Source: Botryosphaeria dothidea
Taxonomy: Eukaryota; Ascomycota; Dothideomycetes; Botryosphaeriales; Botryosphaeriaceae
DNA length: 64,000 bases
Direction of reading: 5' to 3'
Assembly: GCA_011503125.2 (NCBI GenBank)
Contig: WWBZ02000073.1
Span: forward strand, 2,356,001-2,420,000
Translations under genes and position numbers: made by a program
The notes under the pieces: model-generated
Databases searched by the model: none
What the model was told of the DNA's origin: nothing
What the model saw: the letters and a program-made list of their open reading frames with translations, nothing else
Part shown: piece by piece, positions 22,904 through 32,767 of the stretch
Position numbering within the stretch: position 1 is the first letter of the stretch
Layout of the letters: each line of letters begins with the position of its first letter

Positions 22904-23274
22904 ATGAAGTACCTTGGATCTCTCCTCTCCCTCGCCTTCCTCGTCACCCTCTCTGCGGCGACGCCGGTGCAGCCGCGCCAGGCCTACGACACGCCTACGC
23001 CTACGCTGCCAAGCTCCTCAGCGTCCAGCAGCGCCACTTGCACTTGCGAGCCGAGGATCTGCATTCAATCTTGGCCAGATGTAAGAATTCCTTTCGCCGT
23101 AGTCACCAGCACGAAACTGATGCGAATGGGTTCAACAGTCGTGTACCTGTGCCAACAAGGGAAAGATGGAGTGCTACGAAAAATGCGGCGGTGAGGAGCC
23201 TGTTCTCCAGGTAAGTCAGACCGTTCCGTTCATGACGAGTCCAGTATTGACAATGGTCGTAGTCGTGCGAGTAA
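22904..23274 (+). CDS. small secreted cysteine-rich protein, effector candidate
   Basis: Three exons, 22904-23080, 23139-23210 and 23263-23274, encode 86 residues; introns are 58 and 52 bp with GTAAGA and GTAAGT donors. The last exon is only 12 nt: three codons (Ser-Cys-Glu) and TAA. Residues 1-19 form a signal peptide (MKYLGSLLSLAFLVTLSAA). A short pro-region with a Kex2-like PRQ and a Ser/Thr/Pro linker follow. The mature core has eight cysteines in the order CTC, C, CTC, C, C, C, with the blocks ICIQSWPDSCTCANK and ECYEKCGGEEPVLQSC. This pattern occurs in short secreted ascomycete proteins of unknown function. It could be an effector or a wall-associated protein; sequence does not decide. 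Confidence 0.8.
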
Positions 23275-23498
23275 ACTTTCGCGCACCACATCGTAACGAA
23301 GCGAATATGATCGGTTCTTCAGAGACGCTTTTGGTTTAAGTCATTCGTGGTCAGCATCTACCATCTTTACATGTTCATATCTTTTTCGGCCTTCTTCTCG
23401 TCCATGCCGCCGGCCTGGATGCCAAATAAAATCTTCTTCTTGGTGTCATATAGGCTTCTTCCAGTAGTTTTGTTGTCTTTTTCTCTGCGATCCGATGC

Positions 23499-24096
23499 CT
23501 ACTCTTCTCCGTCTAGACTCGTCCTGCCCTCCGCCAGGTTGATTAGCGCCTCCCCGTCCACCCTCAGGCCTACCCACTCTTCCATCTGCTTGGCCCCTAT
23601 CCCGGCATAGAATTTAAGCGACGGCTCGTTCCACTTCAAACAGCTCCATTCGAGCCTACCGCCATTGATCCTCCGCACCTCCTTCGCCAGCTCTTGAATC
23701 AGTAGTTTGCCGTATCCCCTCCGTCGGTATTTGGGCTTTACAAAGAGGTCCTCAAGGTAAACACCAGGCTTTGCACGCCATGTGCTGTAGTTATTGAAGA
23801 AAAGAGCCATGCCTGCGACCTCGCCCTCAGGAGCAGTGAGGAGAAATGTCTTGGCATAGCCTGTGCCTGCAGCTGGAGTGTTCTGAGTTGAGGACGAAGA
23901 GGCAAAGCAAAGAGTGTTTGCAAGGCTCTCCTCGGTAGCCTGAACGGAGTCGAGTGCATTCTCATAGATGGCTAGCTCCCGGATCAAGTCAAGGATGATA
24001 GGGACATCTGTGTCAGGCGTCAGCTGAAGCGAAGGGTCTCATTTCGATGAATTTACCTTCGCGCGTGGCTAAACGAATCGAAGGCTTGTCAGACAT
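23499..24096 (-). CDS. GNAT-family N-acetyltransferase (diamine/polyamine type)
   Basis: Two exons on the minus strand, 24057-24096 and 23499-24007, encode 182 residues; the 49-bp intron splits the first block so that it reads IRLATREDVPIILDLIRELA. The GNAT fold is visible: the N-terminal strand and helix, a central AGMALFFNNYSTW strand, GVYLEDLFVKPKYRRRGYGK (motif A, with the acetyl-CoA pyrophosphate loop RRRGYG), LLIQELAKEVRR, and the C-terminal SLKFYAGIGAKQMEEWVGLR. The pattern is closest to spermidine/diamine and thialysine acetyltransferases. It would transfer acetyl from acetyl-CoA to a small amine; the exact substrate is inference. The start is taken at 24,096 because the DNA upstream is a trinucleotide repeat. 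Confidence 0.88.
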
Positions 24097-24099
24097 ATT

Positions 24100-24144
24100 G
24101 AAGACGACGACGACGACGACGACGACGATGATGATGATGATGAC
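24100..24144. repeat. GAC/GAT trinucleotide microsatellite
   Basis: An uninterrupted run of GAC units passes into GAT units (about 24,100-24,144), immediately upstream of the acetyltransferase ATG and probably in its 5' leader. On the minus strand it reads as GTC/ATC repeats. Confidence 0.9.
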
Positions 24145-24267
24145 GGCTTCTGTGATCGAAAAAGCGTGGGACGGACTTTTTCTTGTGTTTGCCGCACGCC
24201 CTACGCCCTGCAAATGACCTATGCCCCACCAAGATCCAGAACTGCTCGCTGAACCGGAGACGGAGGA

Positions 24268-25617
24268 TCATATTTCCGGTCCTACATTCGAGGAGGGTTT
24301 TGCTTCCCATCGAGTTGCCGGTATATCAATCATGGGAGAAGATGGATGTACTTTTCCTTTCGCATCAATATCTTCAAGAAGTGATGTGTCGAGTGAAGAT
24401 TTCTTGTGCAATGCATATAAATGCTCCCAAGAACCCCACTCAACCGCCCAAATTCGCTTGTCTTCATCCCAACGAAGGACGGGAGATTGCGAAAATATCT
24501 TGGCCCAGAGGCGACGCATGAGCCGTGAGGTAATATTCTGCGCCCGGCGTTTACCTGGTAACTGTTTGGGGAGCCGCCTGCTCTCCATGCCATCCTGCAG
24601 CAAAGATTCCAATACAGCTGGGTTTGATGTACCACGTGCGAGCCACTGATCCGCAGATTGAAAACGGGAACTTGAGATTGTCGAGAGTTGAGAGAGCATT
24701 TCTGCTTTGGACCCGCTTTCCGGGAGCATGTGTTCTCGGCAAGCAAGAGATAGGAAGCGTTCTCCAGCAAGCCCGCTGATATTTGCGAGCTTGAGGACAT
24801 CATAGGAGCTCATGTGACTGGGAACGCCTGGTCTTCTACGCTTCAACCCTTCCCACTTGCGCGCACCAGTTACCAAATCCCTGAGCCTCTCCCAATCTTC
24901 TTCAGGCAACGGTGGCAACACTTTATCGAGGACAGATGCATACCACTTTCGCACCATGTTCTTCTCGCGCTTTCGGGGGAATGATCTCATCCAAATGTTG
25001 GTCAAAGGCACATCCACATATGTGGACTTCAATTTTGCCCTCCTCAGCTCCACGGGGTGTGCTGCCCGTCTCTGGCTTTCCAGTAGAGCGCGAAGCTTGG
25101 AATAGCGCGGAGAGATCTCATAACGATGAGGCTTGCCGACATGTCTTGGGACTTCGATCACGGCATTTGGAATACCCTGAATGCTCTTGGAGGGATCGAG
25201 TGTCGCTTCAACCTCTGCTTGCCACAGCTCGACGGCCTCCCGCTCGCTGACTGGATCCGGCACAAGTAAAATCTCCATCAACTCGTGCCGCCGCCGACCA
25301 TTACGTCCATATGCCAGGAGCAGGAGCTGCTGCAGCGGCCCGGCCTCGCCCTCATTCGCGCGGCGCAAAAAATTCAAGCCCTTTCGCGCGTTTCTCAGGG
25401 CGCCGCGCAGGCGGGAAGCTGTGAATTGCGGTATTGTAGGCTGTTCCTTGAGGCCATTGGCTCTTTTCTGCGGCGGATGGTAATCGCGGAAGCGGCGGAG
25501 GGTGTGTTGGTGGGCGTAGAGGCGGGCGGCCGGGTCGGGAAGGTAGGTGCACTCGCGGAGAAGGGCGCGGAGCAGATGGCGAGCGCCGGAAGCATCAAAG
25601 GCAGGCAACGCAGGCAT
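24268..25617 (-). CDS. LYR-motif-like protein, probably mitochondrial, uncharacterised
   Basis: A single exon encodes 449 residues from the ATG at 25,617; the open frame continues upstream to 25,785, but that extension is low-complexity and reaches toward the divergent neighbour. The N-terminus (residues about 1-45) contains RHLLRALLRECTYLP followed by RLYAHQHTLRRFRDYH, which resembles the Complex1_LYR helix pair of small mitochondrial assembly factors. The rest is basic and helical (for example RGALRNARKGLNFLRRANEG), with many Arg/Lys and a Trp-rich C-terminal block near LRWDEDKRIWAVEWGSW. Fungal proteins of this layout are conserved but without known function. It is divergent from MBP1, with 298 bp between start codons. 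Confidence 0.7.
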   Translation of the reverse strand: MPALPAFDASGARHLLRALLRECTYLPDPAARLYAHQHTLRRFRDYHPPQKRANGLKEQPTIPQFTASRLRGALRNARKGLNFLRRANEGEAGPLQQLLLLAYGRNGRRRHELMEILLVPDPVSEREAVELWQAEVEATLDPSKSIQGIPNAVIEVPRHVGKPHRYEISPRYSKLRALLESQRRAAHPVELRRAKLKSTYVDVPLTNIWMRSFPRKREKNMVRKWYASVLDKVLPPLPEEDWERLRDLVTGARKWEGLKRRRPGVPSHMSSYDVLKLANISGLAGERFLSLACREHMLPESGSKAEMLSQLSTISSSRFQSADQWLARGTSNPAVLESLLQDGMESRRLPKQLPGKRRAQNITSRLMRRLWAKIFSQSPVLRWDEDKRIWAVEWGSWEHLYALHKKSSLDTSLLEDIDAKGKVHPSSPMIDIPATRWEAKPSSNVGPEI

Positions 25618-25915
25618 GTAGCCAGAGGTGACCCCAATGCATGCGTTGTGAGGAGGCTTGCGACGGGCGTGACTGCAGCCGGTGGGTGAGTGGTGGATAG
25701 TGGATGGTTCGGCGCGAGTCGCGCGGATGGGGCTAGCGTAACGCGTGCGTACGCGACTGATGTCTGTCTCCACTTCCTGGTGCATGCGAGCCGGAGCATC
25801 ACCAGCGCGGCCAGCCCACAGCTCCGCATCCCCTCGACTGTTGCGCGCCTCATCGCCGCCTCAAGCCCGCGCACCGCCGCGCTCCCCGCCGCGCTCCCCG
25901 CCGTCGCCGTTCGCC

Positions 25916-28541
25916 ATGCAGGTCGCACCTTCTGGAATGTCTGGCTTCGAGGGTCGCGCTTCTTCCTTCACGCCGACCCAGCCTGCCGCTCACCGTTCGG
26001 TCTACGGAGACAGCGTGCCGCCGCAGCAGAACGGCTTCGCCAGGAGCTTTTCTGAGAGTAACGGCTTGTCGCAACACCACATGGACCACCCGCCGCAGAT
26101 CTACACGGTAAGCGCACTAAGCGCCGTCCGCGCCGCTGCCTTACGCTGACCCTGGCACAGGCTGTTTATTCCAATGTCAATGTCTACGAAATGGAAATTA
26201 ACGGCATCGCCGTCATGAAGCGTCGCTCGGATTCGTGGCTCAACGCAACACAGATTCTCAAGGTGGCCGGCGTCGATAAGGGAAAGCGCACCAAGGTTCT
26301 GGAGAAAGAGATCCTGACGGGGGAACACGAGAAGGTCCAGGGCGGCTACGGCAAATACCAAGGCACCTGGATCAACTACCGCCGTGGCCGCGAGTTCTGC
26401 CGTCAGTATGGTGTCGAAGATCTCTTACGCCCACTTCTCGATTACGGCATGGACGGCGGGCCACAAGGCCACGAGGTCGACACGCCTACAAAGGAGCAAG
26501 CCATGGCTGCGAATCGAAAGCGTTTTTACGCCAGTACCATGGATGGGCGGACACAGAGCACTGCCGCAGGTGGAACATTCTTCTCCAACATCTCTACAAC
26601 CGCTTCCAATGCCATTGCTGCCATGAACAAAGTCGCCCGCATGAATTCGCCTGCGCCGCGCCCGGGCAGTGCTCAACGCCGTCACATGGGCTCCACTCCG
26701 TCTCGACCGGGCTTTGGAAGCCAGGAGTCATTCCGCGGAGAAAGCCAGCAGAGTATCCCAAATCTGCGCTCAGAATGTAGCTTTAGCGCCAACGGCGGTG
26801 ATTCTACCTACGCAACTCAATCCCAGGTAGATGGCGCGCTTGACGGCGTAGAACCACCGCGAAAGAGACTACGCCAAGAAGATTCATTCTTTCAACGCAA
26901 TGGTGATGGCGAGATCATTCGTGACGGGTCGCCTACGGAACCTAGTGATTCTTTCATCTACCACCAAGCTGGCCACCACCTGTCAACAGTGGATGGGGAC
27001 GTCCCCGCAGCTCTACCTCCGCTTCCTGGACCTAATGACACCTCCTCGCAAGAGAAGCAGGCTGCACTTCTCGACCTTTTTCAAGACAACCAGTCCCGCA
27101 CCGACTATTCTAGTCATCCAGCGATCATCCATCTTTCTGGGACTGATCTCGATATGCCGCTAGATCAATCAGCAAATACGGCCTTACACTGGGCGGCAAC
27201 ATTAGCCAGAGTGTCCATCATGCGCTTGTTAATATCGAAGGGAGCAAATATCTTCCGTGGCAATGCAGCCGGTCAAACACCACTGATGGCCGCCGTGGCA
27301 GTGAACAATTGTCTAGATCACAGCTGTTTCCCCGAGCTCCTGGAGTTGCTGGCCCCGCTCATTGAGGTTCGTGACGATTCGGGGAGAACTATCCTGCACC
27401 ACATCGCCGTGGCGTCTGGCGTCAAAGGCCGGGCTGCTTCAAGCAAATACTACCTAGAGGCTCTTCTTGAGTTTTTGGTACGCAGCAACACCGGACAAAG
27501 CAGCCAGTCGTCGTTCGAAGGTAGTTCGTCGAAGCCTATTGGTCTGATGAGATTCATGAGTGAGATGGTGAATGCGAGGGATGTCGCAGGCAACACGGCG
27601 CTAAATCTGGTCGCACGCATTGGCAATCGCAGCATCATACAACAGCTTCTGGAAGTCAAAGCAGATCCCACAATACCCAATTACAAAGGATTAAGGCCGC
27701 TCGACTTCGGCGTCGGCGAGGACCCCGAAAGGAATAATCACCCAGCTTTGAGTCAGGCAGGCTCTCCGAGCAAGACCAGGGGACCAGCAAGCAGGGTGGA
27801 AGAGGCAAGCCGAGAGATGATGCCTGGTAAGTCAAAGTCAGATCCCATGCCTTTTTACAGTACTAATTCTCAGTAGCCATGTCGTCTTTTCTGTCACAAA
27901 CAGAATCACAATTCAATGCGGAGATTCGCCTGAAGCAAGATCTCATCGACCGCACCAATGCAAGCATTCAGTCACTCTCGACCCAGCAGCGCCACCTCTC
28001 GAATCTTCTTGCCTCTCTTCAGCGTCGGCAGCATCTCCGCGCGGAGCGTAGCCAGCGCATCACCAATCTCAAAAATGCAATCAAGGATCAACGCAAAAAA
28101 CTCGCTAGCTCAGGTTCTATCTCCGCGGAACACATTAAAGCCGGGGACGCAGATGCAGCATCACCGGTTAAATTGCACCTTGGCCAACTCCGGGACATGT
28201 CTCCTGACTCAGCTAACCATCTTGATCTTAGCGCTTTGTCACCTTCCCAAAACTCTTCTCTCCTGGCGCTTCCCAGTGCTAGTAAACTTCGGTCAGCGCT
28301 TTCTGCGTACGATGGAAACAATGCAGAGCTTCGGGCACGTGCTGCTAGTCTTCGAGAACGTAACGGCGAGCTCGAAGGGCAGTATCGCAAGGTCGTGAGC
28401 CTCTGTACAGGGGTCCCTGAAGACCAAGTCGAACTGCTACTTGGCAGTCTGGTCAAAGCAGTTGAGAGTGAGACCGGTGACGGTGTCGAGGTCGGCCGGG
28501 TCAGAGAATTCTTGAGAAAGGTCGACTTCGTGGAGAATTAG
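25916..28541 (+). CDS. MBP1: APSES cell-cycle transcription factor, Mbp1/MBF type
   Basis: Three exons, 25916-26107, 26161-27826 and 27874-28541, encode 841 residues. The second intron is 47 bp with TACTAAT close to its acceptor, and removing it avoids an in-frame TAG and joins REMMP to VAMSSFLSQ. The APSES DNA-binding domain covers about residues 65-170 (VYEMEINGIAVMKRRSDSW, LNATQILKVAGVDKGKRTK, GGYGKYQGTWI). Ankyrin repeats lie at about 380-580 (ANTALHWAATLARVSIMRLL, RTILHHIAV, DVAGNTALNLVARIGNRS). The C-terminus is a helical coiled-coil region (QQRHLSNLLASLQRRQ) used for pairing with a Swi6-type partner. The family activates G1/S genes through MCB sites. Confidence 0.93.
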
Positions 28542-29959
28542 CTATGAAAGCAGCCCAGTATGTTGGGTCGGAAGCAGCCCACGCTATCTTTTTCTTTGAG
28601 GTGTGACTTTGCGTATGAATGTTGCTACGGATCATTTGGAACCCCCGGCGCTAGGGTGGGTATCTTGGCGCTGTCTTTTTTAATGACCGATGTGTCACGA
28701 TCCGTCCCAGTAGCGGACTGTTGAAAACCGTGGCAGCCTTCAGGACGGTCAGACGGCCTGTCGTGCTTTCCGTACGGCCTTTTGAGCTTGTGTAGCAAAT
28801 ATTTAAGATACCGATATGAGCACGGATGAAATTATCAATACAACCTGCCATAGTGATCTCGTGCGCTGTGAAGGCATTCAAATCAACGAAGTTTAGGACG
28901 GCGGCTTCAGAAGAACGTGCGTGGACGACGATGGGCGCCGCTGACTCTGTTTTTCCAGGGATAGCTACACTGTGGCTGAGTTGCATTTTTCTTTCGCAAC
29001 GTGCTATAGAATGATAGAATACCGTTCAAAGGCTGCGTGTCGGCGCCAGTCCGAACAGTACCACGACTGAGTGAGCTGGAAGATCTGAAGGCCATATTAG
29101 GTTTAGCGCGTCTGACAGTGCGAAGTGGGACGCTGCACAGCCGACCTCTTCTCACTACACTTCAACACCTCAACATCGCGCAGGCTTCCTACTGCCACGC
29201 ATGAGCACTCTCTTTCAGTGCAACTCGGGATATCCGATCGAGCTCATTTATCGCTGCCACGGACCTGTGGGCGTGTTGGGCAGTCGTTGACGCTGTTTGC
29301 ACCGTCGCATGTGACGTATCACAGTTGCCTGAAGACGCCGTCCGAAGACATAAATTTATGAGTGGCTCGGCCATCAGACAAGGCCATAGGAAAGAGAGAT
29401 ACGGGTGAAGTGCTCGTGTGCTCGTTTCGCCTTGCTGCCGTAAGAGATTTCCTGATAAGCTCCCTGGGGCGCAAGAGCGTGCGTTGGGAGCGGCAACGCG
29501 CACGATGTAAACGGCGTGGGTAAAGTGTTTGCTCGCAGGGAAGAAATAGATGATGAACAGACACAGCTGATCCTTCGGTGCTCCGAGCAGACTGGCTTGA
29601 GTGACGGAACGGTGACAGGTGCGCTGAGGCTGCTTGGGTTCGCAAGGCTGCGGGCGACTGCCGTGCTGGGTGCTCATCGCTGCTCTGCTGAAGGCCGTCG
29701 CATTGAGTCAGTCTCCGTCCGTCAGCTGCTGCAGCGCGTCTTACCAACGGCGTCGCGTGCCGCCGTCTCGGGTGCGCGTTGCTGCTTCGGTCTTTGACTG
29801 TTGCTGGCGCCACTGCCTCCCCTCCACCTCACTCCAACAGCCGCATTCCGCATTTTCTCTACTGCGTCTGTGGATACCGCCTCAAGCTGACGTCCAGCTT
29901 TGGGTCTATCGATCACCCCTCCGAGCCCCATTGACGCCCCAACGCGCACGCTTGCGACA
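28542..29959. other. intergenic region, no gene recognised
   Basis: About 1.4 kb between MBP1 and the F-box gene. Frames of 110-165 codons exist on the minus strand (for example 29,189-29,677) but have no domain or splice support. No RNA gene is seen. Confidence 0.45.
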
Positions 29960-31975
29960 ATGGCTCAACCCCCGTCTCCGCTGGTTTCGCTGCCGGCAGA
30001 GTTGCAGATCAAGATAGTCGAGGAGCTGTACGAGAACGCGCCATGCCCTTACGAGGATCCGCTTGCCAGGGACGCCTTTCTGCAGAACATCAAAGCTGTT
30101 CGCCTCACCTGTAAGGCGCTTAGAGCTGCTGCTTCTGACGTCTTTTTGAAGACATGGTTTTCTCACCGTTGCGTCGTCCTCGAGCGCAAGAGCCTACTTG
30201 ACCTCTTCCAAATCGCAACCACCTCACCCTTCAACACACGCATGACCCAGATCGATGTGGCCGTCTACGAATTCCTTCCGGAGATCGGTGAAAATTTTGA
30301 GAGTTTCCGGTTTCGCATGGAGAAGGAGACCCGGGACGAGAGCTGCTTCCTCCGCCACGACCGTGTCAAGGACTATTTCTTGAGCGACGCTGAGCGCAAG
30401 GCGGACTGGCCTAATGCCAGGGCTGCCTATCGAGCTTATAGGAAGTACATTGAGGATCAGGCCGAGCTCTACCAAAATTTTCTCCACGTTCGCTTGCTGG
30501 CACGCTCACTCAAGGCTCTCAGCGGCCTCGGCGGGCTCCGCATTATCAGCGTCAATGGCTCTCAGTCTCCCCTCACCGGCGCATGGACCAGCGGCATCCT
30601 CCAGAAATGTGGCATATCTCTGTTGCACAAGTCAGTGTCGCACCAACACCCCGCTCCTCTTCTTTCAATACTGACTCGTTGCAGGGAAAAGATCGCTCTT
30701 CACCCTACCACTATGGCGTCAGTCATCCGCGCCATGCACCTCAGTGATGTTGAGGTTTGCACCCTGACAGCTGCCGGCTTGAGTATTAGTGCTCTGCAAT
30801 TATCCGCCCCTCAGCGCCAGCGCTTGAGCAAAGTGGGCCTGGGTCATCTTCATAATCTGAGCCTTCGACTCATGGACTCCAAACTATTCCCTTCTGAGAC
30901 GAGCTCTGCACTGCTCCGCTCTGGTCTCCTCGGTCGTTTCATCAAACAGGCACACAATCTGATGAACCTCAGTATTGAGTTTTGCAATCAGCCCTGGGAC
31001 ATCCCTCTCGCTAGACTCCTCGGGCCTAGGGTCGAGAAGCTCGAAAACCTCTCCCTTGGAGGCCTGGCTTTTCATGCACAGGATCTCATGGAGTGGCTTA
31101 CAGCCAACAGTGAAAAGCTGGACTATCTCCAGCTTGACTATTCTTCGCTGATCACCGGTACATGGCGTGAGGTCTTCCGTAAGATGCGCAGCAATCTCAA
31201 TCTGAAGTCCGTGTACTTCCACTTCCTTGCAGACGACGACGAATCAATTCACATCACCGGTGAGAACGTCAACGATTTCATTCTGAAAAAATCATCCAAC
31301 GTCGACTGGGATACGATGGATAGTAAGAAGCTGCCCCGGAACATGGGTGACCTGGCGGGACTTTTGTCCGTTGTTGTCAATGGCAACCCGGGCCTCCATC
31401 ACCACCATCATAACCATCACCCTGCCACCGATGGTCCAGATGCTGCTACAGGAACCCATGAGAACAACCAGAATCAAGCGCAGGCCGTCCCAGTCGCTAC
31501 AGGACCAACCGATCAGCCGGCTCATGCATCTTCCAGCGAAGCTGCAGCGCAGAACAACCATGCTACTGCAGGATCAGCTCCTCCACCTGGCCATCCGGCA
31601 AACCTCACTGGTCCAAATTCTGGTCATACTGCTAACATAACCCATGGCACGTTGACATTGCCAATTCCCCCACCTGACGTGATGAATGCCATGCAAGATC
31701 TCTTCCAAAGTGCGCTTGGAGTCTCTCTGGACTTCATGGACGACCCGGATGAGGAAGACAACAATGACCTCTCCGACTCCTTTGAGGATGGTGATGATGA
31801 TGGCGACGACTTCGATGATGAGGATGAGGATGAGGATGAAGACGACGACTCGGAGACGGAGGAGGACGAGTCTAGCGGGATCCTTGAAGAAGACATCCGG
31901 AAAGACGACGATGGTTATCAGACGGATGATCCCGTGGCTGAAGCCATCCTCGACCAAATGATGAAGGAGCTATGA
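29960..31975 (+). CDS. F-box domain protein with acidic C-terminus
   Basis: The frame is open over the whole span (671 residues). A 54-bp stretch at 30,631-30,684 has GTCAGT and TTGCAG ends and a CTGACT branch sequence, so it is probably an in-frame intron, giving 653 residues. The start at 29,960 is preferred over the ATG at 29,900 because the F-box follows directly (SPLVSLPAELQIKIVEELY, residues about 6-50, with AVRLTCKALRAAASDVF). The middle has leucine-rich-like helices (RLSKVGLGHLHNLSLRLMDS, KLENLSLGGLAFHAQDLMEW). The C-terminal third has His and Gln/Asn/Ala-rich low complexity and then a long Asp/Glu tract. F-box proteins recruit substrates to SCF ubiquitin ligases; the target is unknown. 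Confidence 0.82.
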   Translation: MAQPPSPLVSLPAELQIKIVEELYENAPCPYEDPLARDAFLQNIKAVRLTCKALRAAASDVFLKTWFSHRCVVLERKSLLDLFQIATTSPFNTRMTQIDVAVYEFLPEIGENFESFRFRMEKETRDESCFLRHDRVKDYFLSDAERKADWPNARAAYRAYRKYIEDQAELYQNFLHVRLLARSLKALSGLGGLRIISVNGSQSPLTGAWTSGILQKCGISLLHKSVSHQHPAPLLSILTRCREKIALHPTTMASVIRAMHLSDVEVCTLTAAGLSISALQLSAPQRQRLSKVGLGHLHNLSLRLMDSKLFPSETSSALLRSGLLGRFIKQAHNLMNLSIEFCNQPWDIPLARLLGPRVEKLENLSLGGLAFHAQDLMEWLTANSEKLDYLQLDYSSLITGTWREVFRKMRSNLNLKSVYFHFLADDDESIHITGENVNDFILKKSSNVDWDTMDSKKLPRNMGDLAGLLSVVVNGNPGLHHHHHNHHPATDGPDAATGTHENNQNQAQAVPVATGPTDQPAHASSSEAAAQNNHATAGSAPPPGHPANLTGPNSGHTANITHGTLTLPIPPPDVMNAMQDLFQSALGVSLDFMDDPDEEDNNDLSDSFEDGDDDGDDFDDEDEDEDEDDDSETEEDESSGILEEDIRKDDDGYQTDDPVAEAILDQMMKEL

Positions 31976-32767
31976 TGGCGTTTATTCGACACTGGTCTTG
32001 ACGACTCCGAACACTCCCTTCGATAGAATGACCCACCATCATTGTGCGACAAGTGCTTCCTACGACTTTGCTACCAAGCGGGAGAATCTTTCTTGTGCAG
32101 ATGGCTTCCAACTTCATCCTTGCGGTTTCTCGGAAAATAACTATGGGAAATGGCGGCATTATACCAGATTTTAGTCAGTGACAGTGGGAAAAGATTAGGT
32201 TTGATAGGATTCTGCCTGCGAGCGCATTATGATCTTAGTCAGAGGCGGGCTGAAGGATTTTTCTTTCCGATCAAAAGCTCACAGGAAGCAAAATGGGGTT
32301 TCCTTTGCCTTATCATTTAAGCCAGATACAGAGAGTTAATCATCTGCATCTTTGTGGGACGCTGCTTAGCGCTGCAGATGCCAAAATTCGGTTCCTTGAA
32401 GGACAGTGTATTACGGTAGATACTCGAAATGCGAATGTCTTTGAGCAATTAAGTTTGTGATTGAACCCATGCAGGCAATTGGTCTGGTGTTCTCAACCCG
32501 TGGATCGAAATAATAACTCTGTGACTAAGCTCAAACTTTTCTTCTGGTACCGTGACTCTTCCGGCATATAGCGCGCAGAAAAAGGTAAACCTGTAAGACA
32601 GGCAAAACTATTCGTCTATCAATCCAAACGCCGGTTCCACTCCCTAAACCCTCTTCATCAATCACACTCCACGCGCTCATGTATTTAACGCCACTTACAA
32701 TACTTCACCATGATCACCGTTATCAAGCCCCTATGATTCCAAATATCCGCCTCCAGTCCAGCGTCGT
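31976..32767. other. intergenic between convergent genes
   Basis: About 790 bp hold the 3' ends of the F-box gene (+) and glutaminyl-tRNA synthetase (-). No further gene is seen. Confidence 0.5.

Noticed and set aside
25741..25746. ACGCGT (MCB-like) site upstream of MBP1, suggesting autoregulation
   Set aside because: The hexamer occurs about ten times in the gene-rich 51 kb, close to chance, including many places with no cell-cycle gene nearby.
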